Below, in pieces: positions 15,739-22,740 of a stretch of DNA of 29,682 bases. A program made the translations under genes and the position numbers. The stretch covers positions 1 through 29,682 of the forward strand of contig CAZVSU010000026.1 of assembly GCA_964629645.1 (NCBI GenBank). The letters run 5' to 3'. The stretch comes from JAAKFL01 sp964629645. Its GTDB lineage: Bacteria > Chlamydiota > Chlamydiia > Chlamydiales > SLFE01. The notes under the pieces were generated by a model. It worked only from the letters and a program-made list of their open reading frames with translations. It did no database searches and had not been told where the DNA came from. How positions within the stretch are numbered: position 1 is the first letter of the stretch; each line of letters opens with the position of its first letter.

Positions 15739-16554
15739 ATGAACCACTCTTCTCCTGCCGAATCAGTGTCTATCAATCTCCTTCATGAAGAGATACTGCT
15801 CATCATCTTTTCTTGGCTGACTCCAAAAGAAAATGGCCAAGCGAGGGCTATCTGTAAAGTTTGGAAAAAAATTGCTGACGACAACCTTCTCTGGAAAGGG
15901 TACTGCCGCTCAGATCTTTCGATCAAACTCGAAGGAAAGCAAAATTGGAAAGCCATTTATTGCGAAGAGATTCCCTATGCAGCCTACCTAAGCACGCTCG
16001 ATGCTTATCAGAGGATCCATTTTGAGCTGGTGGAAACAAAGGATTTATCTTTAGAGAAAACCTATACCGCGGCCTTCCAAAAATTTGACAACTTTCAAAA
16101 AATCGCTCGGTTCCACGAAAAAAGTGAAACCTTGATTGAAAAGATTTTAGGACCCTCACTTATGAACCGCGTCACCGAAATCGAGGGGATCTCTTCGACC
16201 TACACAGAACTCAAAGAGCGGTTGCATAGCCTCTCTACTCCGGACTTGATTAAAGGGAAAAGAAGCGGAGGGAAGCGGTTCTATGCCTTTCCGCTTTTAC
16301 ACAACGGGACATTAAAGACCTTAGGACTGGTCGTGGAAGAGGTCAACTTTGAGAAAATGTGGTCTCTTCAGATTTTTAACGAATCTCTTGCGAAGACCTA
16401 CCGCCTCTTTCAACTGTCGTTCCCTTATTGCCAAGCTGTGTTCAAGCCGGACACAGGTCTTCTGTATCTTCGGCGACTTTGTCTTGGACAGGAATTAAAA
16501 ATTTCTGAGATAGAAACGTACGCAATTCCAAATCTCGCAAAGAGGACGACTTAA
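15739..16554 (+). CDS. F-box domain protein, putative eukaryotic-like effector
   Basis: The N-terminal 50 residues form an F-box: LLHEEILLIIFSWLTPKENG (14-33) followed by the R-x-CKVWKKIADDNLLWK block (36-53). F-boxes recruit substrates to host SCF ubiquitin ligases through Skp1. They are common in effectors of amoeba-associated bacteria and rare elsewhere in prokaryotes. The remaining 215 residues have no family that I recognise: they are partly helical with KGKRSGGKRFYAFPLL and LLYLRRLCLG segments. No leucine-rich or ankyrin repeats are seen. The total is 271 aa from ATG 15739; GTG 15700 would add 13 residues before the domain. No Sec signal is present, so type III secretion would be the expected route (inference). 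Confidence 0.85.
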   Translation: MNHSSPAESVSINLLHEEILLIIFSWLTPKENGQARAICKVWKKIADDNLLWKGYCRSDLSIKLEGKQNWKAIYCEEIPYAAYLSTLDAYQRIHFELVETKDLSLEKTYTAAFQKFDNFQKIARFHEKSETLIEKILGPSLMNRVTEIEGISSTYTELKERLHSLSTPDLIKGKRSGGKRFYAFPLLHNGTLKTLGLVVEEVNFEKMWSLQIFNESLAKTYRLFQLSFPYCQAVFKPDTGLLYLRRLCLGQELKISEIETYAIPNLAKRTT

Positions 16555-16575
16555 AAAAAGTGGGGGGAGACGGTA
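16553..16575 (-). terminator. rnpB terminator
   Basis: On the minus strand the 3' half of the RNase P P1 stem (GTCTCCCCC) is followed by CAC and seven T (16559-16553). The P1 helix plus the T tract would serve as an intrinsic terminator. The T tract overlaps the stop codon of the convergent F-box gene. Confidence 0.6.
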
Positions 16576-16899
16576 AGCCGGATTCTGTCGCGAGTCATCA
16601 TTCATCTAGGGATCTTGTCGCCAAAATCCTCGAGCAGCTCACTGTGAACCCTGCGGAGTACAGCGTTGTTCACATTTGCCTTGCTTCGGATAGGGTTTGT
16701 CGCAAGCGGCAAATCTCTTTACCGCGACCGAGTCTTGACCTCGGTGTTTCATCCTGTCTCCCAAAAAAGTGGGAGCGGCCTACTTTCTGTTACACTTTCC
16801 GTAGCCTCTCGGCCCCCAGCCTTTCACTGGTATCCTCTCCTGTGAAGTCCAGACTTTCCTCTACACCCGGAAGGTGTAGCGATGACTTGTCTTCCCCCG
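16560..16899 (-). ncRNA. rnpB: RNase P RNA
   Basis: Catalytic RNA of ribonuclease P, about 340 nt, which matures tRNA 5' ends. Read on the minus strand, the 5' part contains the conserved AGAGGAAAGTCTGGACTTC (around 16840-16860). The 3' part contains CTAGATGAATGA and GCGACAGAATCCGGCTTA, all signature bacterial P RNA sequences. The ends pair as P1: GGGGGAAGAC at 16899-16890 with GTCTCCCCC at about 16571-16563. The overall layout resembles the ancestral type A. It lies 13 bases downstream of the zinc-ribbon gene, on the same strand, and is convergent with the F-box gene. Long open frames on the plus strand across this interval are not genes. Confidence 0.95.
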
Positions 16900-16911
16900 A
16901 AATGTTATGCT

Positions 16912-17682
16912 TTAAGCTTTTGCTTTTGTCGCTCTGCGGCGGCGCTTAGGTGCAGCATCCGTCCCCTCGAGAACTTCGCTGTCCTGCCAGAAGTGGATAC
17001 GGGAGCAGTGCTCACAGTAGATGAGACGCTCGCCCTTTCTGACGACATTTTCGTCTTGAGCCGTCAAAACAATATGACAGCCGCTGCATGCGCGGTTCTC
17101 TATGGGGACTACAACACGATTTCGTTTGTTGCGGAGGAGCCGCTCATAAATTTTCAGCACATCGGGATCGGCTTCTTTCGCCATATCATCGCGCTCTGCC
17201 TTGACCTCTTGCCCTTCTTGGTTGATCTGGCGGATCGACTCGTAAATTTCTTCTTCCAAATCTTTGCTGTTGGTGATGGTTTGGTCCAAAGACTCTTGCA
17301 AGTTGCCGAGCACTTCCTCGTCAGCTGCAAGGCGGTCCATCATGTCGCTTAGCACTTGCTCTTTTGCATGCCGCTGCTTTTCGAGAGTGGAGATTTCCTG
17401 AGTTAAGGCATTGAACTCTTCTACTTTTTTGATAGAGCTTTGCTGTGCGTCGAGCCTTTCAATTTTGTTGACCACTTCCTGGATTTCGAGCTCCATCAGC
17501 TTGATGCCGCTTTTGGCCTGAAGAATTTCATCTTCTTTTGCTTTGACCTGTCCCCGAAGATCGTCTTTAATGCGATTCAATTTCCTCAATTCCTTCTGAC
17601 GCTCTTTTTTTAGCCGCATCAAACGAATGATTTTCATGTCTAGTTCTTGTATTTCTAAAATCTTTTTTAGAGCTTCTAGCAT
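16912..17682 (-). CDS. coiled-coil zinc-ribbon protein, CT398 family
   Basis: The 256-aa protein has a long antiparallel coiled coil (about 1-185) and a C4 zinc ribbon with CSGC (C199, C202) and CEHC (C223, C226), then a basic tail (RRRRATKAK). This is the layout of chlamydial CT398. As I recall the literature, CT398 binds sigma-54 and has been tied to type III secretion; both roles are established only for the Chlamydia homologue. Members outside the Chlamydiae are annotated as C4-type zinc-ribbon or DUF164 proteins. ATG 17682 has AAGGA eight bases upstream. The gene lies next to rnpB on the same strand. Confidence 0.88.
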   Translation of the reverse strand: MLEALKKILEIQELDMKIIRLMRLKKERQKELRKLNRIKDDLRGQVKAKEDEILQAKSGIKLMELEIQEVVNKIERLDAQQSSIKKVEEFNALTQEISTLEKQRHAKEQVLSDMMDRLAADEEVLGNLQESLDQTITNSKDLEEEIYESIRQINQEGQEVKAERDDMAKEADPDVLKIYERLLRNKRNRVVVPIENRACSGCHIVLTAQDENVVRKGERLIYCEHCSRIHFWQDSEVLEGTDAAPKRRRRATKAKA

Positions 17683-17827
17683 TCTGATTCCTTGGAATTG
17701 AAATTGATTTAAACGATATTTTAGCGAGTAAGTGGTTAGACCTCAAGAGAAAAGTCTCAACAACTCATCTTTAATTACATACTTTCATAAGATTATACAT
17801 TGTACAAGCTTCAAAATCAATAATTTA

Positions 17828-17833
17828 TATAAT
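17828..17833 (+). promoter_or_regulatory. candidate -10 element for the glyA operon
   Basis: A perfect TATAAT lies in the AT-rich part of the 268-base gap between the divergent zinc-ribbon and glyA genes. The only TTG-type hexamer, TTGTAC at 17800-17805, is 22 bases away, too far for a standard promoter, so the -35 element is uncertain. The predicted leader of about 110 bases contains the inverted repeat at 17885-17917. Nothing else is recognised in the gap: no tRNA and no small open frame with a ribosome binding site. Confidence 0.35.
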
Positions 17834-17884
17834 ATCGCGCTCTCTCGCTCTTGCTTCGGTTCGAGAAGGTGTGGTAAAGTGATG

Positions 17885-17917
17885 CTTGACCAATCCCTCA
17901 AAGCCAGACTGGTCAAG
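17885..17917 (+). promoter_or_regulatory. perfect inverted repeat in the glyA leader
   Basis: CTTGACCA (17885-17892) and TGGTCAAG (17910-17917) are perfect complements separated by 17 bases, 34 bases before the glyA ATG. No T tract follows, so it is not a terminator. It could be a leader hairpin or a dyad operator. It does not resemble a glycine or SAM riboswitch core as far as I can see. Confidence 0.45.
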
Positions 17918-17950
17918 AACGATTAAACCTTCAAAAATAAAGACTGCGCC

Positions 17951-19447
17951 ATGTCACATTTGATCCATTACTTAGAAAATACCTCTCGCCCCGACCCGGG
18001 AGCTGTTGCTTTTTTAGCCTCGCTTGACCAAGTCAGCACCGTCTCTCCCAAGGTGGCCGATGCGATCCTGCAGGAGCTGTTGGATCAGCGCAGCTATCTC
18101 AAACTCATTGCGTCCGAGAATTTTTCTTCCCTGGCCGTTCAGCAAGCAATGGGAAATTTACTGACCGATAAGTATTCGGAAGGCTACGCCCACCATCGTT
18201 TCTATGCAGGATGCGATAATGTCGACACGGTTGAGGATGAAGCGGCCAAGCAGGCCCGCGCCCTCTACAACGCCGACCACGCTTATGTCCAGCCCCATTC
18301 AGGCGCTGATGCCAACCTGATAGCCTTTTGGTCGATCCTGTTCCACAAAATCCAATCCCCTGAAATGGAAAAATTGGGGAAGAAAAACCCGGAGCAGCTG
18401 ACAGAAGAGGAACATGAAAGAATCCGTCAATTGATGCTCAGCCAGAAGTTGATGGGAATGTCGCTGAATTCCGGGGGACACCTGACGCACGGCTACAGGC
18501 TCAACATGACCTCGAAGATGCTCAGGTGCTCAAGTTACGACGTCGACCCTCGGACAGGCCTGCTGGATTACGATCAAATTGCGAAACAGGCCAAAGAGAT
18601 CAAGCCCGACATCTTGCTTGCGGGGTACTCCGCTTACCCAAGAAAAATCAACTTTGCCAAAATGCGGGAGATCGCCGATTCGATCGGCGCGGTCTTCATG
18701 GTGGATATGGCCCACTTCAGCGGGCTTGTCGCCGGTAAAGTGTTCCAAGGCGATTACGACCCTGTCCCCCATGCGCATATCGTGACCACAACGACGCACA
18801 AAACATTGCGCGGCCCAAGAGGCGGCATGATTCTTTGCAAAAATGAATACGCCGACATTGTCAATAAGGGATGTCCCATCGCCCTCGGAGGGCCTCTGCC
18901 GCATGTGATGGCGGCAAAAGCAGTGGCGTTTAAAGAAGCAAATACAGAAGAATTTCGCCGCTACGCCGACAGAATCGTTGAAAACTCCCGATCGTTTGCC
19001 GAGGCCGTGATCAGTAAAGGGGGGGATGTCTTAACAGGAGGAACCGACAACCACATCGTTCTTATTGACGTCACAAAATTTGGCCTGACCGGAAGGCAAG
19101 CAGAGATCGCTTTGAGAAAAGCGCATATCACCTTGAACCGAAACGCCATCCCGAACGATCAAAACGGAGCCTGGTACACCTCGGGCATTCGAATTGGAAC
19201 CCCGGCGGTGACGACACTCGGCATGGAACCTTCGGATATGGATATCATCGCCGAAGCTGTCCATCTTGTGCTCAAAAACACCAAGCCCACACTTATTGAA
19301 AAAACAGAGAAAGCGAGCAGAGCTCAGTGCACAACCGATGAAAGCGCCCTTGTTCAAGCGCAAAATATGATTCGGCAGCTGCTGGAAAAATATCCGCTTT
19401 ATCCCGAGATTGAACTCGCGAAGCAGAATGAATTCATTGTTAAATAG
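17951..19447 (+). CDS. glyA: serine hydroxymethyltransferase
   Basis: PLP enzyme interconverting serine and glycine with tetrahydrofolate. Motifs: LIASENFSS (52-60), YSEGYAHHRFYAGCDNVD (75-92), VDMAHFSGLVAG (251-262) and TTTTHKTLRGPRGG (279-292) with Schiff-base K284. At 498 aa it is about 80 longer than E. coli GlyA. An N-terminal extension and a charged insertion at about 132-170 account for most of this, and C. trachomatis GlyA has the same length. The chlamydial enzyme is reported to racemise alanine as a side activity, compensating for the lack of Alr; that function is inferred here. No clear Shine-Dalgarno sequence precedes the ATG. It is followed by clpP after 10 bases. Confidence 0.97.
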   Translation: MSHLIHYLENTSRPDPGAVAFLASLDQVSTVSPKVADAILQELLDQRSYLKLIASENFSSLAVQQAMGNLLTDKYSEGYAHHRFYAGCDNVDTVEDEAAKQARALYNADHAYVQPHSGADANLIAFWSILFHKIQSPEMEKLGKKNPEQLTEEEHERIRQLMLSQKLMGMSLNSGGHLTHGYRLNMTSKMLRCSSYDVDPRTGLLDYDQIAKQAKEIKPDILLAGYSAYPRKINFAKMREIADSIGAVFMVDMAHFSGLVAGKVFQGDYDPVPHAHIVTTTTHKTLRGPRGGMILCKNEYADIVNKGCPIALGGPLPHVMAAKAVAFKEANTEEFRRYADRIVENSRSFAEAVISKGGDVLTGGTDNHIVLIDVTKFGLTGRQAEIALRKAHITLNRNAIPNDQNGAWYTSGIRIGTPAVTTLGMEPSDMDIIAEAVHLVLKNTKPTLIEKTEKASRAQCTTDESALVQAQNMIRQLLEKYPLYPEIELAKQNEFIVK

Positions 19448-19457
19448 GAGACCATGA

Positions 19458-20045
19458 ATGGGAAACGACGATAAACACTCCAAATCAAGCCTTCAAGACA
19501 GAATCGACGAGCATCTTCTCGATGCCAGGCGCATTTTTTTATCCCGGGAAGTGGATCAAAAAAGCGCAGGAGATGTCATCCGAAAACTCTGGTATCTGGA
19601 GATTAAAGAACCGGGGAAACCGATTCTTCTTGTCATCAACAGTCCCGGCGGCTCTGTCGACGCAGGATTTGCGATTTGGGACCAGGTCAAACTCATTTCG
19701 TCGCCGGTTTCAACCCTTGTGACAGGAATCGCAGCCTCTATGGGCTCTGTCCTCAGCCTCGCATCCGGTAAAGGTCAGCGTTTTGCCACGCCCTACGCAA
19801 GGATCATGATCCACCAGCCAAGACTCGGAGGCATCGTCCAGGGGCAGACCACAGATCTTGAAATCCAGGCCAAAGAAATTGTCAAAACAAGAGACACGAT
19901 TGTCAAAGTGTACGTCGATGCGACGGGAAAAGACTACGACGATATCGACCGCGCCATTGATCGCGATACCTGGATGACAGCCGAAGAAGCCAAGGCATTC
20001 GGGCTCATCGACAAAGTGATTGCGTCATGGGACGAAATCAAGTGA
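19458..20045 (+). CDS. clpP: ATP-dependent Clp protease proteolytic subunit (ClpP1-like)
   Basis: Barrel-forming serine protease subunit of 195 aa. The catalytic triad is S94 in AASMGS, H119 in MIHQP and D170 in DRDTWM. The oxyanion-region motif NSPGGSVDAG (61-70) is intact. Chlamydiae have two ClpP paralogues; position between glyA and dapF corresponds to C. trachomatis CT431 (ClpP1). The IGF-loop pocket and ClpX are not visible here. ATG 19458 has AGGAG seven bases upstream; ATG 19454 is in another frame. The stop overlaps dapF (TGATG). Confidence 0.95.
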   Translation: MGNDDKHSKSSLQDRIDEHLLDARRIFLSREVDQKSAGDVIRKLWYLEIKEPGKPILLVINSPGGSVDAGFAIWDQVKLISSPVSTLVTGIAASMGSVLSLASGKGQRFATPYARIMIHQPRLGGIVQGQTTDLEIQAKEIVKTRDTIVKVYVDATGKDYDDIDRAIDRDTWMTAEEAKAFGLIDKVIASWDEIK

Positions 20046-20833
20046 TGCGTTTTGCCAAATACCATGGGTGCGGAAATGATTTCATTTTGATGGACAACCG
20101 CTCCCGGCATTTTTGTCCTGAAGCAGAGGCAATCCGCTTTTTGACTGATCGCCATACGGGAGTTGGCGGCGACGGAGTCATCCTTTTGGAAGAGTCTGTT
20201 TCCGCCGATGTCAAAATGCGGATATTCAATGCCGACGGCACAGAAGCGGACATGTGCGGCAACGGCGCTCGCTGCTTTCTTCGCTTTCTGGCAGAGCTCG
20301 GATATCCCCTCCCCATTGAAATCGAGGTCTGCGACCGCGTTTTAAGCGGCACCGCTGCTCAAAATAGCGCCTCCATCGAAATGGGAATTCCCTGGGACAT
20401 CGCACTGAACATTGACTCTCCGTTTGGCCTCCTCCACAGAATTAACACCGGCGTTCCTCATGCTGTCATTTTCGTCGATGATTTGGACCGCTTCGATATT
20501 GAAACAAGCGGAAAGGCCATACGGCGCGCCTCTCTTTTTTCGCCTGAAGGGACAAATGTCACTTTCGCCCAGAAAGTCTCAAAAGGTCGCCTCGCCTTCT
20601 CAACTTACGAAAGAGGAGTCGAAGGGGAAACACGCGCTTGTGGAACAGGCGCCTGCGCCGCAGCGCTCATCGCCCATCTCATCGATGGCACGGCCTCTCC
20701 AATCGAAGCGATGACAAAAAGGGGGGACGTGATTAAGGTCGCCTTCAGCGACAGGCTCGAGGTGACCATGTCAGGCCCTGCGGAGCGGGTTTTTGAAGGC
20801 ATCTTAACCGGAAATTTTCTGACAACACGTTAA
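20045..20833 (+). CDS. dapF: diaminopimelate epimerase
   Basis: PLP-independent epimerase of 262 aa converting LL- to meso-diaminopimelate for peptidoglycan. It has the two catalytic cysteines: C71 in ADMCGNGARC and C199 in TRACGTGACA. GCGNDF near the N-terminus is also typical. The C. trachomatis homologue was reported to act as a glutamate racemase as well, supplying D-glutamate in the absence of MurI; whether this one does is inference. The start at ATG 20045 overlaps the clpP stop by one base. An upstream in-frame codon at 20027 lies inside clpP and is unlikely. Confidence 0.96.
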   Translation: MRFAKYHGCGNDFILMDNRSRHFCPEAEAIRFLTDRHTGVGGDGVILLEESVSADVKMRIFNADGTEADMCGNGARCFLRFLAELGYPLPIEIEVCDRVLSGTAAQNSASIEMGIPWDIALNIDSPFGLLHRINTGVPHAVIFVDDLDRFDIETSGKAIRRASLFSPEGTNVTFAQKVSKGRLAFSTYERGVEGETRACGTGACAAALIAHLIDGTASPIEAMTKRGDVIKVAFSDRLEVTMSGPAERVFEGILTGNFLTTR

Positions 20834-20839
20834 GCTTAA

Positions 20840-20869
20840 TTGATTATTACCCCCCTTTTAAGTTATGAT
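20840..20869 (+). promoter_or_regulatory. candidate promoter of the UPF0158 gene
   Basis: TTGATT (20840-20845) and TATGAT (20864-20869) are 18 bases apart in the 56-base gap after dapF. The predicted transcript start near 20876 precedes AGGA (20881-20884) and ATG 20890. The spacer contains a C6 run. It suggests that the UPF0158 gene can be transcribed apart from the glyA operon. Confidence 0.45.
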
Positions 20870-20889
20870 AGGGGCAAAAAAGGACACCC

Positions 20890-21813
20890 ATGGCCAAGCA
20901 ACCCGCACTCAAAGAAGCACAAAACCCTCTGATCTTAAGGGCCCAAAGGCTTATGGAGGCCTTCGCTAAATCTGACGACGAAAGAGATTTTTATCTCGAC
21001 AGGCAAGAAGGGTTCATCCTCTACTTTGATCTCGACGAGTCGGAAGAGAACATCGCTGAACTCCAAGAAGAACTGAGCGCCCGCTCCGATCGTTACTGCA
21101 TGATTCCGAAGCTCAGCTTTTACGAACAAAAAAAGATCATGGAAGGCTTTATCCATGAGAAAGTTTACGATATCGACACCAAAGAAAAACTCATGGACAT
21201 TATCCAGTCCAAAGAGGCGCGGGAAAACTTTTTAGAATTTCTCTATGATCACCACACTGAGCTCGAAAAGTGGCAGCAATACTATCAGGAACGGTCGCGA
21301 GTCCGGATCATCGAATGGCTGAGGCAAAATCATTTTCATTTTGTTTTCGAAGAAGACCTCGATCTCGGAGTCACCCTGATCGAAAAGCTCAAAGAAAATC
21401 TATTTGAAGAAAAAACACCTAAAGACATCCAGAATGCGCGCAAAATTTTGTCGCAAAAAGCCAAAAGCTATTATTCCAATGAAGCGCTGAACCCCAGACC
21501 AAAGAGAGGGCGTCCACCTAAGCAGGTACAAAAAACTGAGCTCGAACCTCAGCTCACAGGCGATATTTACTCGACAGTCCCCAAAAAAATTCGCCCCTTT
21601 CTTTTCACTCCGGACCTGTCCCATGCCGGAGCGGCTTCCTTTTCTTCAAAATTCGAGACCGAAGAAGACCTCATTGCGCAGCGAAAAGCCGAAATTAAAG
21701 AGGAGACAGAGGACGCTCTTGTTGACCTCAATAAAAAACTTGAGACTCTCCGAAGGCTTTCGTCTTCTTGGAACGATGAGGATGAAGATGATGACGATGA
21801 GAGTGAACCTTAA
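20890..21813 (+). CDS. UPF0158 family protein with AT-hook-like motif (CT429 family)
   Basis: Function unknown. The N-terminal half (about 30-175) fits the UPF0158 pattern: FYLDRQEGFILYFD, YCMIPKLSFYEQKKIMEGFI and FLYDHHTELEKWQQYY. It sits directly after dapF, as CT429 does after CT430 in C. trachomatis. The second half is low-complexity and charged. It contains RPKRGRPPK (203-211), a textbook AT-hook core (RGRP flanked by basic residues and prolines), and ends in a very acidic tail (NDEDEDDDDESE, 295-306). This combination suggests a DNA-binding or nucleoid-associated role, which is inference. ATG 20890 has AGGA six bases upstream. The gene is followed by a strong bidirectional terminator. 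Confidence 0.85.
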   Translation: MAKQPALKEAQNPLILRAQRLMEAFAKSDDERDFYLDRQEGFILYFDLDESEENIAELQEELSARSDRYCMIPKLSFYEQKKIMEGFIHEKVYDIDTKEKLMDIIQSKEARENFLEFLYDHHTELEKWQQYYQERSRVRIIEWLRQNHFHFVFEEDLDLGVTLIEKLKENLFEEKTPKDIQNARKILSQKAKSYYSNEALNPRPKRGRPPKQVQKTELEPQLTGDIYSTVPKKIRPFLFTPDLSHAGAASFSSKFETEEDLIAQRKAEIKEETEDALVDLNKKLETLRRLSSSWNDEDEDDDDESEP

Positions 21814-21843
21814 GGGGACGTCATCGATCCAAACTCGGGCATA

Positions 21844-21892
21844 AAAAAAACCTGCTGAACATGATCGAGCATCAATTTCAGCAGGTTTTTTT
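21844..21892. terminator. bidirectional intrinsic terminator
   Basis: A perfect inverted repeat: seven A plus CCTGCTGAA (21844-21859) pairs with TTCAGCAGG plus seven T (21877-21892), with a 17-base loop. Both strands have a GC stem followed by a T tract. It can end the UPF0158 transcript on the plus strand and the DUF177-rpmF transcript on the minus strand. Confidence 0.92.
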
Positions 21893-21895
21893 GTC

Positions 21896-22075
21896 TTACT
21901 TTTCAGTAAAAACATTGCGGCCGGCATAAGAACCGCAGTCCGGGCAGACAACGTGAGACAGCTTTTGCACACCGCAATTCTTGCAAGCGACAAACTTTTT
22001 GGGCGTTCTCGCGTGATGGGCCCGTTTTTTATTCCGACGAGAAACAGAATGTCGGTTACGAGGGCATATAGTCAT
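21896..22075 (-). CDS. rpmF: 50S ribosomal protein L32
   Basis: The 59-aa product reads MTICPRNRHSVSRRNKKRAH at the start, then a central zinc-knuckle with C31-x2-C34 and C44-x2-C47 (KNCG and CPDCGSYAG). This is the zinc-binding form of L32. It lies 16 bases downstream of the DUF177 gene, the usual bacterial pairing. In many bacteria and in Chlamydia plsX follows rpmF, but here a terminator begins 4 bases beyond the stop codon. The frame is short but unmistakable. Confidence 0.96.
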   Translation of the reverse strand: MTICPRNRHSVSRRNKKRAHHARTPKKFVACKNCGVQKLSHVVCPDCGSYAGRNVFTEK

Positions 22076-22091
22076 TGTGATCTCCTAAATC

Positions 22092-22565
22092 TTAAAGCTC
22101 GCTAAATGGCTGAAAACCTTCTTGTTTTTCCGGAGTTTCAGCCCTTAAATAATGTTTCATCTCTTTCCGAGAGGGGCAGTTCCCGTCTCGACATTCGACA
22201 GTCAAGGGAAGATGAAGAAGGATCTCTTCTCGCAAGCAATCCCGATAATCAAAGAGTGCACTGGAAATGGTCTCCAAAGGAACCACCTCATAAAAATTGT
22301 CCAAGACGACCTCTGACGCGGTCATCTCATTGCATATCGAGCAAGGCATCAGCGCTTCAGCCCTCACTGAGAGATGAAGGACGAGTTCGCTTTCTGCAAT
22401 GTAGGCCTCTCCTGATGCTTCAATCGGCTTTTCGAAGCGGAGCTCTTTTTCCTCGATCTCGAGAAATTGAGGGGGAAATGTCTCATTAATTTCCTGCCTG
22501 CGGCCGCCGTGAAGCCGGTCAATATAAATTTTAAATGCATCCACATCCATCAGCGAAGAGCCCAT
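22092..22565 (-). CDS. DUF177/YceD-like protein
   Basis: Small conserved protein encoded next to rpmF in most bacteria. The family is linked to 23S rRNA accumulation or ribosome assembly, but its precise role is not settled. The 157-aa product has the expected beta-rich body followed by the cysteine motif PCSICNE (C76 and C79 by count from the first methionine) and a second pair in ECRDGNCPS near the C-terminus, which together may bind zinc. It corresponds to CT809 of C. trachomatis. Two starts are possible, ATG 22565 and ATG 22550; neither has a clear ribosome binding site. The promoter-like sequence just upstream leaves almost no leader for the first. Confidence 0.85.
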   Translation of the reverse strand: MGSSLMDVDAFKIYIDRLHGGRRQEINETFPPQFLEIEEKELRFEKPIEASGEAYIAESELVLHLSVRAEALMPCSICNEMTASEVVLDNFYEVVPLETISSALFDYRDCLREEILLHLPLTVECRDGNCPSRKEMKHYLRAETPEKQEGFQPFSEL

Positions 22566-22575
22566 TTACAGTGAG

Positions 22576-22604
22576 ATTATAGGGATTCTTTCTATTTAAA
22601 TCCA
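22576..22604 (-). promoter_or_regulatory. candidate promoter of DUF177-rpmF
   Basis: On the minus strand, TGGATT (22604-22599) and a perfect TATAAT (22581-22576) are 17 bases apart. Transcription would start near 22569, only about 4 bases before ATG 22565 or 20 before ATG 22550. The rest of the 175-base gap up to rne holds a C8 run (22662-22669), a short CTCTT/AAGAG hairpin and a TACAAT hexamer (22699-22704) that may serve rne. Confidence 0.5.
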
Positions 22605-22740
22605 GAGCGAAGACCCCCAGGGTGCCGGCGGTGGCGCTCTTTTCTCGGAAGAGTCTTAACGCCCCCCCCTCTAGCTCGCTTTTATATGCTGTTTCAGGTA
22701 CAATTACCTAAGAAAAGATTAAAGATTTAGGAATTTGACC

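Noticed and set aside
16560..17352. Plus-strand open frames of 129 and 156 codons across 16560-17352
   Set aside because: They are antisense to the RNase P RNA and to the CT398-like gene, both of which are strongly supported.
17885..17917. tRNA gene or riboswitch in the glyA leader
   Set aside because: Only one simple hairpin is found; no cloverleaf, anticodon arm or recognised aptamer core.
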